64,000 bases of DNA from CAYSCW01 sp964429795 (lineage in GTDB: Bacteria; Acidobacteriota; Aminicenantia; Aminicenantales; Aminicenantaceae), in NCBI GenBank assembly GCA_964429795.1, contig CAYSCW010000004.1, positions 62,001-126,000 on the forward strand, read 5' to 3'. The translations under genes were made by a program, and so were the position numbers. Positions 8,879-16,905 of this stretch are shown one piece after another; the stretch's first letter is position 1; each line of letters begins with the position of its first letter. The notes beneath the pieces are model-generated. The model saw nothing but the letters and a program-made list of their open reading frames with translations, searched no databases and was not told the origin of the DNA.

Positions 8879-9706
8879 ATGAGAAGAAAAATCATCTTCA
8901 TCGCTGTTCTCATCCTTTTCCTTGCCCAAAACTATAACATAATCGCCCAATTTACCCCAGAAGAACTGGGAGAAAGAGCCAACTGGGAAGAATTTCTCAA
9001 GACGGCAGAAATCATCAAGTACCAAGAGATAGGCGAAGGAGTAACTAAGCCCATAAGACTCTACTTGAAAAAAGGAGATACAGAAGCCAGCGGGGTCTGG
9101 AAAAACCCAAAGGGCATCCAGGAAGGCTTCCTTGAGGGCTGGGAGTATGAGATCGCCGCTTATCAAATGGATAAGATTCTGGAGCTGAATATGGTTCCCC
9201 CCACAGTGGAGAGAGAATTCGAGGGAAAAAAGGGTTCTCTTCAGCTTTGGGTTGAGGCTGAATTCAGTCTCCTCGATATCATGGAAGAAAAAATTGCAAT
9301 GCCCGCTTCTGGATCAGAATCCGACAATATCCAGAAGACCAAATATCTAACCAGAGCTTTCGACAGTCTGATCGCCAACGAAGACAGAACCCAGCAGAAT
9401 ATTTTTTACACAAAGGACTGGCGGGTGATTCTCATCGATCATTCCCGTTCCTTTCGTTCTTCCAAGAAATTCACCAAACAGCTTATGTTCGGGAGAACTG
9501 GCATCGAAGGGAACAAACCTTTCAGACAGCTGCCGTGCGCATTCGTAGAAAAAATAAAGGCACTGGATTTTGAAATCATCAGAGAAGCTGTTGGCCCTTA
9601 TCTCCAAGATAAAGAGATAAAAGCCATCCTTGCTCGCAAAAAGCTTATATTGGCAGAAATTGATGAAATGATAAGAGAAAAAGGCGAAGAAAATGTTTTG
9701 TATTGA
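8879..9706 (+). CDS. Exported FAM20/HipA/PI4K-like atypical kinase, paralog 2
   Basis: 275 residues. A classical signal peptide (IIFIAVLILFLAQNYNIIAQ) ends near residue 24, so the protein is exported. The mature part starts FTPEELGERANWEEFLKTAE, nearly identical in paralog 3. Candidate kinase residues in order: K75 (SGVWKN), E91 (WEYEIAAYQMDKIL), D169 and N174 (LIANEDRTQQN), D187 (LIDHSRSF). NEDR-x4-N followed by IDxSxxF is the pattern of type II PI4-kinases and is close to the NMDRH/DN motif of secreted FAM20 kinases. Those families are established; membership here is inferred from motif order only. It sits 60 bp before paralog 3. C-terminal helices (EIKAILARKKLILAEIDEM) are common to all three copies. 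Confidence 0.65.
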   Translation: MRRKIIFIAVLILFLAQNYNIIAQFTPEELGERANWEEFLKTAEIIKYQEIGEGVTKPIRLYLKKGDTEASGVWKNPKGIQEGFLEGWEYEIAAYQMDKILELNMVPPTVEREFEGKKGSLQLWVEAEFSLLDIMEEKIAMPASGSESDNIQKTKYLTRAFDSLIANEDRTQQNIFYTKDWRVILIDHSRSFRSSKKFTKQLMFGRTGIEGNKPFRQLPCAFVEKIKALDFEIIREAVGPYLQDKEIKAILARKKLILAEIDEMIREKGEENVLY

Positions 9707-9766
9707 TCATTCACATTATCTACATTTGATGGAAATAAAGTTTATCAATAATAAGGAAGGTAAAGG

Positions 9767-10579
9767 GTGAAAAGAAAAATTACTTCTCTTTTCTTTCTTG
9801 TTATCTTTTTGGGTTTCCTTTTTCAGTTGTTAGCCCAATTCACTGCAGAAGAAATAGAAGAGAGAGCAAAATGGGAAGAGTTCCTGGAGACGGCAGAAAT
9901 CACAGGCTCCGATCAGCCATGGGTAGAACGGGAGGCCGTGACCAATCCCTGGAGGTTGACCATTGAAAAAGATGGGATTGTGAAACAGGCAATATGGAAG
10001 AACGTGGAAGGCAGGGTGAAGGGGTATCTCGATAACTGGAGATGGGAGATCGCAGCTTACCGCTTGGACAAATATTTGGGCTTACACATGGTTCCTCCCA
10101 CTGTAGAAAAAAGATTTCGAGGGGATCGTGGATCCTGTCAATTACTGGTCGATTACTGGATCAGCCTTAAGGATAAATATGAACAAAACATAAAAACTCC
10201 CTCTTATAAAATTTTCAACTGGAATAGAGCTCTCTACCTGCAGCGGGCTTTCGACAATCTGATCGCCAATGAAGACCGTCATCAGAATCAGTACCTCATA
10301 ACCGAAGATTGGCGGATGATTCTTATTGATCATTCTCGGTCTTTCCGCACATCCAAAAAATTCACCAAAGATCTCATCTATGATGCAAACTACAAAGAAG
10401 GTCCGAGGTTGATGAAGGAGCTCCCCAGTTCTCTTGTAGAGAAGCTGAAAAGCCTCAATCATGAGGTGATAAGAGAAGTTGCAGGAGAATATTTGACAGA
10501 AAAGGAAATCGAGGCTATCCTTATCAGAAGAGATTTGATACTCAAGGAAATCGACAAGATCAAAACGGTTCTCTACTGA
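9767..10579 (+). CDS. Exported FAM20/HipA/PI4K-like atypical kinase, paralog 3
   Basis: 270 residues starting at GTG 9767 behind AAGGAAGGTAAAG. The signal peptide (LFFLVIFLGFLFQLLAQ) ends near residue 24. Candidate residues: K78 (QAIWKN), E94 (WRWEIAAYRLDKYL), D170 (LIANEDRHQNQ) and D190-region LIDHSRSF (D188). Here the asparagine five residues after the catalytic aspartate is Q175, and N174 stands one earlier, a small departure from paralog 2. The NEDRH stretch is the closest of the three to the FAM20C NMDRH motif. It is a tandem duplicate of the 8879 gene and ends 3 bp from the convergent anti-sigma kinase gene. Exported kinase activity is inferred, substrate unknown. Confidence 0.65.
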   Translation: MKRKITSLFFLVIFLGFLFQLLAQFTAEEIEERAKWEEFLETAEITGSDQPWVEREAVTNPWRLTIEKDGIVKQAIWKNVEGRVKGYLDNWRWEIAAYRLDKYLGLHMVPPTVEKRFRGDRGSCQLLVDYWISLKDKYEQNIKTPSYKIFNWNRALYLQRAFDNLIANEDRHQNQYLITEDWRMILIDHSRSFRTSKKFTKDLIYDANYKEGPRLMKELPSSLVEKLKSLNHEVIREVAGEYLTEKEIEAILIRRDLILKEIDKIKTVLY

Positions 10580-10582
10580 TTC

Positions 10583-11068
10583 CTAAATTTCAGTCTTCTT
10601 GATGGTCTTATACATGATCAGCACGTTCTGATTGTCTTCGCGTCTGTAATCAAATCCGTCCATAAGTTTTCGAACAAGAAAGATACCCAAGCCGCCTGTT
10701 TTTGCATCCTTGATCATTTCTTCTATGTCGGGGGCCTTCGACTGGGTTGGATCAAAGGGAACTCCATTATCCCTGATTTCAAAGAAGATCCTTCCCTCTT
10801 CCTGCCATATCTTGAGGAAGATAGTGCCCCTCTTCCTGCGATAGGCATATCTTACGATATTGGAACATATCTCTAAGAGGGAAAGCTCAATGATGTAATA
10901 GGCCTTTTCAGAAAGATTTAAATCCTGGAGGGCATCTCGAAGAAAGGTTCTAGCTTTATCCAGTTCTGCAAAGTCGCTCAGAATCTTAAACTTTTTCATT
11001 TCCGTTCTGTATGGTTTCTTTTTTCCCTTTCTGCTTTCCTTGATTGAAGAGCCTCCCAATTTTCTCAT
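10583..11068 (-). CDS. RsbW-like anti-sigma factor histidine-kinase-fold ATPase
   Basis: 161 residues with the GHKL ATPase boxes in order: N-box ELSLLEICSNIVRYAY (E66, N70), G1 box IRDNGVPFDP (D100, G102) and G2 box TGGLGIFLVRKLMD. It lacks a histidine-phosphorylation domain, as expected for RsbW/SpoIIAB-type serine kinases that phosphorylate STAS antagonists and hold sigma factors. The first 23 residues are basic and may be extra; an internal ATG at 10999 (MKKFKIL) begins the conserved fold and is an alternative start. The STAS protein at 3408-3755 is a possible partner. No alternative sigma factor lies nearby. Confidence 0.8.
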   Translation of the reverse strand: MRKLGGSSIKESRKGKKKPYRTEMKKFKILSDFAELDKARTFLRDALQDLNLSEKAYYIIELSLLEICSNIVRYAYRRKRGTIFLKIWQEEGRIFFEIRDNGVPFDPTQSKAPDIEEMIKDAKTGGLGIFLVRKLMDGFDYRREDNQNVLIMYKTIKKTEI

Positions 11069-11117
11069 CTAAATTTATAACAATATGAAAAATCATGTCA
11101 AATTGACGGTCAAGGAT

Positions 11118-11188
11118 GTAAGCATTTTCATTTCCATAATGATTGAAGATATTTCATCCAATCAGGTAGTGAGGCGGCGGTTCCTGTC
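11118..11188 (-). repeat. Dispersed TIR element, copy B (partial)
   Basis: GTAAGCATTTTCATTTCCAT at the left, then GAAGATATTTCATCCAATCA and GAGGCGGCGGTTCCTGTC, which is the reverse complement of the corresponding part of copy A. The other half is absent. It occupies the gap upstream of the HMGR-like pseudogene. Confidence 0.5.
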
Positions 11189-11363
11189 ATTTGACATCCT
11201 GATTTTCTCTATGCTATAAGTAGCGGCAACTCTAAGGGAAATAACACACTTGATCATCCTGTCGAGTTTTACGAATAGAATGGAAGAAGTTGATTTTCCT
11301 GAAGTAATCTCATAAGAAAATGTCTATAATGAAAGTCTAATCAAACACGAAAGGAAAACCCTC

Positions 11364-12217
11364 ATGCACCACATACATGAAGAGACAATCATCCAAGAGT
11401 GCGTAGCAAAGTTAAAAAGCGGAAAACTCGCACCCTGGAAAGTGGAAGAGGAAATCCAGAAAGAGTATGAAATCCCTTCTCCAAATAATTTCAAGATCGC
11501 CGCAGCATGCAGGCAGAAATTTATCGAAGAAGAGACAGGCGAAAAATTCGTCTTTATCTCCATCTCCTCCCAGCCTTACAAAGAACGGTACATCTGTGAG
11601 AATGACCATCTTGCCTGGGAACTCGACATTTCAGACACGGATCTTACCTGTTCGCTATGCGGAACCGAACTGAAGCCTTTAGGACAATATGCTCCGCTGC
11701 TTGCCAACTATGTGGGAGGAGTAGAAGATTACTATTCTTATGGAGGGCGATTAAAGGTCAACGGCGACTTGGAGACAGAGTTGACAAGCCTTCTTGTCTA
11801 TGGAACAGGAATGGGCCCGATGGGTGTGACCAGAGGATGTTATATCATCAATAAATTTGGCGGGGCTGAGGTCAAGGTTTCACAGTTCGGCAGAGCAGCT
11901 CGTTCGCTTGGCTTGATCTTCAAGAACGAAGAGATGCGAAGGAAAGCCATATCGACAATCCAACTCTTCTTTCCCGAAGCCAAAGCCCGAATGCAGGAGA
12001 GAACAAGGAAGATATTATCTATAGGGTGGAGCTGCCTAATATTGAAGCGGGAGTGATCTCCTCCAGCGAAGGACTCATCCCTCCTACAGGACGTGAAGCA
12101 TTGAGAATCATGGGAATTAAAACAGCAAAGGAATTCGCAGCTTCTGTAGCCTCCCAGGTTCTTGCCGGGGAATTCAACCTGGCCTTAGAGATATCCCGGG
12201 AAAAACTTTACAGTTGA
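11364..12217 (+). pseudogene. HMG-CoA-reductase-like gene, frameshifted and internally shortened
   Basis: Two overlapping reading frames give one story. Frame 1 (11364-12056, good AAGGAAAA site) contains ANYVGG...YGGRLKVNGD, then GVTRGCYIINKFGGAEVKV, which resemble the ENVIG...GPL-VNG and ASVNRGCKAI-SGGA stretches of class I HMG-CoA reductase. Frame 2 (about 11990-12217) continues with ELPNIEAGVISSSEGLIPPT, EALRIMGI and ASQVLAGEFNLAL, which resemble the C-terminal MPSIEVGTVGGGT, LEMLG and VLAGELSL stretches. The frames join near 11990-12010. The catalytic middle (lysine and DAMGMN segments, well over 100 residues) is missing, and the ENVIG glutamate is replaced, so it should not be an active reductase. 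A CENDH...CSLCG patch may be a remnant zinc site. The family assignment is moderate at best; a sequencing error could explain the frameshift but not the missing core. Confidence 0.45.
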
Positions 12218-12262
12218 TTCATCTAGAATCTATAAATGAAAGATGTCCTTGTAGAAGATTGG

Positions 12263-12432
12263 AAGCATCCCCAAAACCGTGATGCAGTAACAGTCAGGTA
12301 AGCTGATTCGTCAGCCCGCGGATTTTCCCCCAGCGAGGATGGAGAGGAACCATGCCCGCTCGCCTCCGGATGACTTCCTCCCCAGCTTACCTGACTGCTG
12401 TTGAAATTGTCACAGAAATAAGGATGCTTTTA
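12263..12432 (+). repeat. Dispersed TIR element, copy C (long palindrome)
   Basis: Ends AGCATCCCCAAAACCGTGA and TCACAGAAATAAGGATGCT are inverted. An internal perfect inverted repeat CAGTCAGGTAAGCTG (12291-12305) and CAGCTTACCTGACTG (12383-12397) flanks the conserved GTCAGCCCGCG and CCCAGCGAGGATGGAGAGG core. The whole unit could fold into one long hairpin. It fills half of the 341-bp gap 12218-12558. Confidence 0.65.
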
Positions 12433-12488
12433 TGAAGATTTGATATTTTCAAAAAAATATCATATAAATGAAATTCACATCATCGAAT

Positions 12489-12518
12489 TTGCGTATTATC
12501 ATACGAATTCACTATAAA
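12489..12518 (+). promoter_or_regulatory. Promoter with a palindrome in its spacer
   Basis: TTGCGT (12489-12494) and TATAAA (12513-12518) are 18 bp apart. CGTAT-TATC-ATACG (12492-12505) is a perfect inverted repeat that overlaps the -35 and spacer, a plausible operator. It serves the secreted protein at 12559. Confidence 0.4.
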
Positions 12519-12558
12519 ATTAAATGCTTATTCAGACCCAGAAAAGAGGAGAGACAAA

Positions 12559-12957
12559 ATGAAAAAAATTATCTTCACTTTGACTTTCATGGTTTTTCTT
12601 CTGACACTTTTCAGCGCCACCTCTTTCTCTCAAGATGTCGACCTGAGTGGAAAATGGGTAGGAACGACAGAGGTTCCCGAACAAGGAGCGGATGAAGTCA
12701 CCCTTACACTCCAGAAAGACAACGGAGAATACTTGGGAACAATTTCCGATTCATTGGGAATGGCCCAAGACGAGGAATGTAAGGATATTGAATTTAAAGA
12801 GGGAACTCTTACTTTCTATTTCACTATTTTCGACGGAAACGAATATATGACAGTTTACATGAGCCTGACTGTTGAAGAGGGTAAGATGAGCGGATACTGG
12901 GAAATCGAAGATGGGGCCTCTGGTTCTATTGAGCTGGAAAAGAAAGGAAACAGGTAA
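12559..12957 (+). CDS. Small secreted beta-rich protein, function unknown
   Basis: 132 residues with a clear signal peptide (IIFTLTFMVFLLTLFSATSFS) cut before QDVDLSG and a good ribosome site (AAGAGGAGAGAC). The mature part alternates short strands: LSGKWVGTTEVP, EVTLTLQKDNGEYLGTISD, GTLTFYFTIFDG, YMSLTVEEGKMSGYWEIED, SGSIELEKK. The opening GKWVGT, a substrate-like LTLQKDNG strand and a final GS-hairpin resemble lipocalin-like or DUF-type eight-strand periplasmic barrels. No catalytic motif is visible. The gene stands alone with its own promoter. Confidence 0.7.
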   Translation: MKKIIFTLTFMVFLLTLFSATSFSQDVDLSGKWVGTTEVPEQGADEVTLTLQKDNGEYLGTISDSLGMAQDEECKDIEFKEGTLTFYFTIFDGNEYMTVYMSLTVEEGKMSGYWEIEDGASGSIELEKKGNR

Positions 12958-13008
12958 TTCTCTTAAAATAAAAAAAATCAATTGTCATCAATAGAGCAGG
13001 CGGTAAGA

Positions 13009-13032
13009 TCTATGGATGCAGCATGCCATAGA
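13009..13032. repeat. Short hairpin between convergent genes
   Basis: TCTATGG at 13009-13015 pairs with CCATAGA at 13026-13032. It lies between the 3' ends of two convergent genes, but no T-run follows on either strand, so it is not called a terminator. Confidence 0.35.
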
Positions 13033-13075
13033 CAGCGCAAACACTTGCAATAGGCTAATAAGGGAAGGAATCATC

Positions 13076-13852
13076 TCAACCCTCTAATCTCCGGAATTGC
13101 TCGATGACGAACCCAGAAATCAAATCCAGCATCTTTTCAAAGCCATCTAAATTTGTATACCTGTGATCAGCCCCCTGGATAATTTCTAACCGGCAATTCT
13201 TTATGAGAGCAGATGCTCTCTGGCTTTGGCGAAGGGGAACCGTTTCATCTTCACTCCCGTGAACGATCAAGGTAGGGACCTTGATTTTCTTACAACAGGC
13301 GTAGCCGTTGACTCTCTCTGCATCCTCGAAAAAGGAATAACTCAATCCGAGTTCTTCTCCATCTGGAGTGAATACAGATAGAACCCCCTTATCCTTCCAG
13401 CTTTTTATGATTTTTTCATCGTGGCCAGCCACCAGTTTTCCCATGTAATCGGAAACAGGAGATTTCAAGGCTAAGAAAAGAATATCTCTCGTCTTGGAAA
13501 CAGCTATCAGGCTGGCCATTCCCCCAAAGCTCGAACCAACCAGGCCTATTTCGACATACCTTAACCCCTTCAAGAATTTGAGGGCACTGAGAACATCGTC
13601 GGCCGCTTCAGAGATGGTTATCTCCTCAAACTTGCCCTCACTTTCCCCGTGGCCAAAGAAATCAAACCGGAAGGTGGAGATTTGACTATTGTTTAAAATT
13701 TCCTCTAGCCGGACGTTTGTCCTGCTCTCTTTGCTTGAGGAAAATCCATGACACAAAATAGTCACGCGTCCTTTATTGCGAGCACTGGGCTCTGAGAGAA
13801 TTCCGCTAAGCCTGTGACCTCTGCTGCTTTTAAAGAAGACCTTATTTTCCAT
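13076..13852 (-). CDS. Alpha/beta hydrolase
   Basis: About 258 residues. It shows the oxyanion region ILCHGFSSSKES, the FDFFGHGESEG turn, the nucleophile elbow GLVGSSFGGMASL, an aspartate in VHGSEDETVP and a histidine in GADHRYTN, which is a complete Ser-Asp-His triad layout. Soluble, no signal peptide. I use the ATG at 13852; a TTG two codons upstream is also open. It lies 41 bp after the enoyl-CoA hydratase gene and could be the last member of the beta-oxidation operon, where it might act as a thioesterase-like enzyme. Substrate is not predictable. Confidence 0.8.
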   Translation of the reverse strand: MENKVFFKSSRGHRLSGILSEPSARNKGRVTILCHGFSSSKESRTNVRLEEILNNSQISTFRFDFFGHGESEGKFEEITISEAADDVLSALKFLKGLRYVEIGLVGSSFGGMASLIAVSKTRDILFLALKSPVSDYMGKLVAGHDEKIIKSWKDKGVLSVFTPDGEELGLSYSFFEDAERVNGYACCKKIKVPTLIVHGSEDETVPLRQSQRASALIKNCRLEIIQGADHRYTNLDGFEKMLDLISGFVIEQFRRLEG

Positions 13853-13893
13853 GTCCAAGGATAAGAAAGAAAATATTAGGGTTATTCTTTTGA

Positions 13894-14673
13894 CTACTTC
13901 CCTCTGAACTTGCCCTTTCTTTTCTCCAGGAAAGCAGAAACACCTTCCTTTTTATCCTCAGTTGTACAAGAGAGAGCATGCAGATAAGATTCAAGAGTAT
14001 AGCCTGAAGTGGTTCCTCCTTCCTGACTTCTATTCACCGCATCCTTGGCAAATCTCACGGCCAAGGGTGGTCTGGAGGCGATTCTACGGGCAAGCTCTAT
14101 CGCTTTCTCCTGTAACTGATCATGGGGATAAACTTTATTCACCAGCCCAATCCGATAGGCTTCCTCAGCGTCGATGAAATCTCCGGTGAGAATCATCTCC
14201 ATAGCCCGACCCGAACCTACCAGCCGGGGCAAACGCTGAGTTCCTCCATCTCCTGGAATGATGCCCAGTTTAACTTCCGGTGCACCAAACTGAGCCTTCT
14301 CTGATGCGATGCGAATGGAACAGGCCAAAGCCAGCTCCAGCCCTCCTCCTAATGCGTATCCATTAACAGCGGCGATAACCGGGATATGCAAATTCTCGAT
14401 GAACGAAAAAATCTCCTGTCTTTCCCGAGAGACTCTCCTCCCCATTCGCGCATCCCTGTCCACCAACTCACTTATATCCGCTCCGGCCACAAAAGCCTTG
14501 TCCCCTGCTCCGGTGATAATCAGCACTCTGATTTCTTCATCATTTTCCAAATCTTCAAGAAACTTTTTCAACTCTTTTGTCAACTCATTGGAGATAGCGT
14601 TCAGCTTCTCGGGACGGTTGATGGTCAAAATTCCGATGTTTTCTTTTTTTTCATAAGCGAGTGTTTTATACAT
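13894..14673 (-). CDS. Enoyl-CoA hydratase (crotonase family)
   Basis: 259 residues. It hydrates trans-2-enoyl-CoA to 3-hydroxyacyl-CoA. The oxyanion-hole segment AFVAGADISEL, the first catalytic glutamate in GGGLELALAC and the second in FGAPEVKLGIIPGDGGTQRL are all present, so an active hydratase is expected. ATG 14673 is preferred over an upstream in-frame GTG because GGAGTG precedes it at proper spacing. The gene begins 17 bp after the acyl-CoA dehydrogenase stop, in one operon with the following beta-oxidation steps; short-chain (crotonyl-CoA) substrate is likely by context. Confidence 0.92.
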   Translation of the reverse strand: MYKTLAYEKKENIGILTINRPEKLNAISNELTKELKKFLEDLENDEEIRVLIITGAGDKAFVAGADISELVDRDARMGRRVSRERQEIFSFIENLHIPVIAAVNGYALGGGLELALACSIRIASEKAQFGAPEVKLGIIPGDGGTQRLPRLVGSGRAMEMILTGDFIDAEEAYRIGLVNKVYPHDQLQEKAIELARRIASRPPLAVRFAKDAVNRSQEGGTTSGYTLESYLHALSCTTEDKKEGVSAFLEKRKGKFRGK

Positions 14674-14690
14674 AATTTCACTCCTCACTG

Positions 14691-15845
14691 TCAGGTGAAG
14701 GCTTTGATTCCAAGCTCAAAGGCACCGATTATCAGTTGTTGGATTTGAGATGTCCCTTCATAAAGGGTGTTGATTCGGGCATCCCGGTAGAAGCGTTCAA
14801 CATCATATTCCCCTGAAAAACCATATCCCCCATGGATCTGAGTGGCTTTGTAAGCCACTCGGTTTGCCATCTCACTGCAATAATATTTAGCAATAGATGT
14901 CTCCCTTGTGTTGCGCACTCCTTTATTCTTCAAATCTCCAGCGCGGTAAACGAGAAGACGTCCAGCCTCGCATTCAACCACCATGTCAGCAATCAGCTGC
15001 TGAATGAGCTGAAAGCTGGCTATGGGTTTGCCGAACTGAATTCTCTGCTGGGCATATTCTTTGCAGATATCTATACAGCCTTGGGCCAATCCTACACAAC
15101 CTGCAGCCACGGTATAACGGCCGAAATCAAGCGTGCCCAGAGCAACCTTAAAACCTTTATTGACCTCGCCCAAAACATTTTCTTTGGGGACTTTGCAGTT
15201 CTCCAAGAAAATTTCGCCTGTGTTGGAGGCCCGAAGACCCAGCTTATCATGGAGGTCCCTTGTGGAATACCCCTCAAATTCTCTTTCCACCAGAAATCCA
15301 GTGATCCCCCTTGCTCCTGCTTCCTTATCCGTCTTGGCGTAGACAATGGCCAAATCCGCGATCCCTGCATTGGTGATCCATGTCTTCTGGCCATTAAGAA
15401 GGAAATGATCTCCTTTATCCTCGGCTGTGGAGATCATGCTAGCAGGATCACTTCCTGCATTGGGCTCTGTCAGACCATAACAGCCAATCCATTCTCCACT
15501 GGCCAGCTTGGGAAGGCACTTCTTCTTCTGTTCCTCTGTTCCGTATTTAAATATGGGAAGCTCCACCAGGGAAACCTGAACGGAATAGGTTCCCCGCATG
15601 GATGAATCCACTCTGCCTATCTCCTCTGCCACTATAGCATGACTAATGTAATCAAATCCTGCCCCGCCGTATTCTTCAGGAATGGGAGTCCCCATAAAAC
15701 CCAAATCTGCAAGTTTTTTAAACAACTCACGAGGAAAATGGCCCTTTTTGTCATTCTCAGAAGCGACCGGGGCGATTTCTTCTTTGGCAAACTTGCGGAT
15801 GGTCTCCTGGATCATCCTTTGTTCTTCGTTTAAATCAAAATCCAT
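14691..15845 (-). CDS. Acyl-CoA dehydrogenase (short-chain type)
   Basis: 384 residues, normal for the family. FAD-dependent oxidation of acyl-CoA to enoyl-CoA. Signatures: GCYGLTEPNAGSDPASM (FAD/substrate loop), WITNAGIADL, and IHGGYGFSGEYDVERFYRDA followed by the catalytic base E363 in TLYEGTSQIQ, the position found in butyryl- and glutaryl-type enzymes. Good ribosome site GGAAAGGAGTAAGCC. No electron-transfer flavoprotein genes lie in the window, so its electron acceptor is encoded elsewhere. Confidence 0.93.
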   Translation of the reverse strand: MDFDLNEEQRMIQETIRKFAKEEIAPVASENDKKGHFPRELFKKLADLGFMGTPIPEEYGGAGFDYISHAIVAEEIGRVDSSMRGTYSVQVSLVELPIFKYGTEEQKKKCLPKLASGEWIGCYGLTEPNAGSDPASMISTAEDKGDHFLLNGQKTWITNAGIADLAIVYAKTDKEAGARGITGFLVEREFEGYSTRDLHDKLGLRASNTGEIFLENCKVPKENVLGEVNKGFKVALGTLDFGRYTVAAGCVGLAQGCIDICKEYAQQRIQFGKPIASFQLIQQLIADMVVECEAGRLLVYRAGDLKNKGVRNTRETSIAKYYCSEMANRVAYKATQIHGGYGFSGEYDVERFYRDARINTLYEGTSQIQQLIIGAFELGIKAFT

Positions 15846-15938
15846 GGCTTACTCCTTTCCAGAACAAAACACCTCATCGGGACGAGATGTCTTGTGTGCA
15901 TATTCCCTAAAATCTCAGGATAACTGACGAGGTATGTG

Positions 15939-16790
15939 TTAATATTTATAAAATCCTTCGCCTGTTTTCTTCCCTAACTTACCTTCTTCGACCATTTTCT
16001 TGATGATCTCTGGAGGCTTGTAGCGCTCGTCCTTGAGTTTGGCAAAGAGCGTTTCCATTTTAGAGAGGTGAATATCCAAGCCAATCATATCGATTAGAGC
16101 CAGAGGACCCATAGGAAGGCCTGCTCCTAACTTCATGGCCTCATCGATATCCTGGGCGCTGGCCACCCCATTTTCATAAACAATGGCCGCCTCATTCAAA
16201 AGGGAAGCCAGAATGCGGCTGACAATCCCAGCAGGAGCCTCTTTGAAAGTTGCGACAGGAATTTTACCCAACTTCTCGGCAAACTTTTTCGTAGTTTCTA
16301 CGGTTTCATCAGAAGTCTTCTCCCCGCGAATGATTTCCACCAGTTTCATGATCACCGCAGGATTGAAAAAATGCATGCCTATGATTTTCTCGGGTCTGGA
16401 AGTGGCTGAGGCAATTTCACTCACGGAAAGAGCTGTAGTGTTTGTGGCCAGTATGGTTTCCGGTTGACAGATGGCATCCAGTTTCCCGAAAATATCCTTC
16501 TTGATACCAATCTCTTCAGAGACTGCCTCTACAACAAAGTCACTATCGCCGGCAAGATTCAAATCCGTGGACCACTTTATTCTTGAGAAAACCAAGTCCA
16601 TTTCTTCTTGAGTAATCTTTCCTTTCTCCACTCTTCTGCTGAGTCCAGCACTGACTTTTGATCGTGCCCTGCCGATGATATCTTCTGAAATGTCGACCAC
16701 AGTTACTTCATACGCTTGCTGGGAACAGAGCTGTCCGATGCCAGACCCCATGATCCCTGCTCCCACGACGAACGGTTTTTTAATGTCCAT
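15939..16790 (-). CDS. 3-hydroxybutyryl-CoA dehydrogenase
   Basis: 283 residues. NAD(P)-dependent oxidation of 3-hydroxyacyl-CoA. The Rossmann start is GAGIMGSGIGQLCSQQAYE with an acidic strand end (VVDIS), which favours NAD. IGMHFFNPAVIMKLVEII holds the catalytic His/Glu pair, and the C-terminal helix domain ends GKKTGEGFYKY, standard for hbd proteins. The ribosome site GGGAGGAAG precedes ATG 16790. Same strand and order as the other beta-oxidation genes. Confidence 0.93.
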   Translation of the reverse strand: MDIKKPFVVGAGIMGSGIGQLCSQQAYEVTVVDISEDIIGRARSKVSAGLSRRVEKGKITQEEMDLVFSRIKWSTDLNLAGDSDFVVEAVSEEIGIKKDIFGKLDAICQPETILATNTTALSVSEIASATSRPEKIIGMHFFNPAVIMKLVEIIRGEKTSDETVETTKKFAEKLGKIPVATFKEAPAGIVSRILASLLNEAAIVYENGVASAQDIDEAMKLGAGLPMGPLALIDMIGLDIHLSKMETLFAKLKDERYKPPEIIKKMVEEGKLGKKTGEGFYKY

Positions 16791-16905
16791 TTTACTTCCT
16801 CCCTATTTATAAAATTGAGGACAAAAAATTTGCTTGCATCTTTTGTGCATCAATTGGATTGAACTGACTCTCCAGAAAAAAGGACGAAAAAGCTCTCCCT
16901 GTGCT

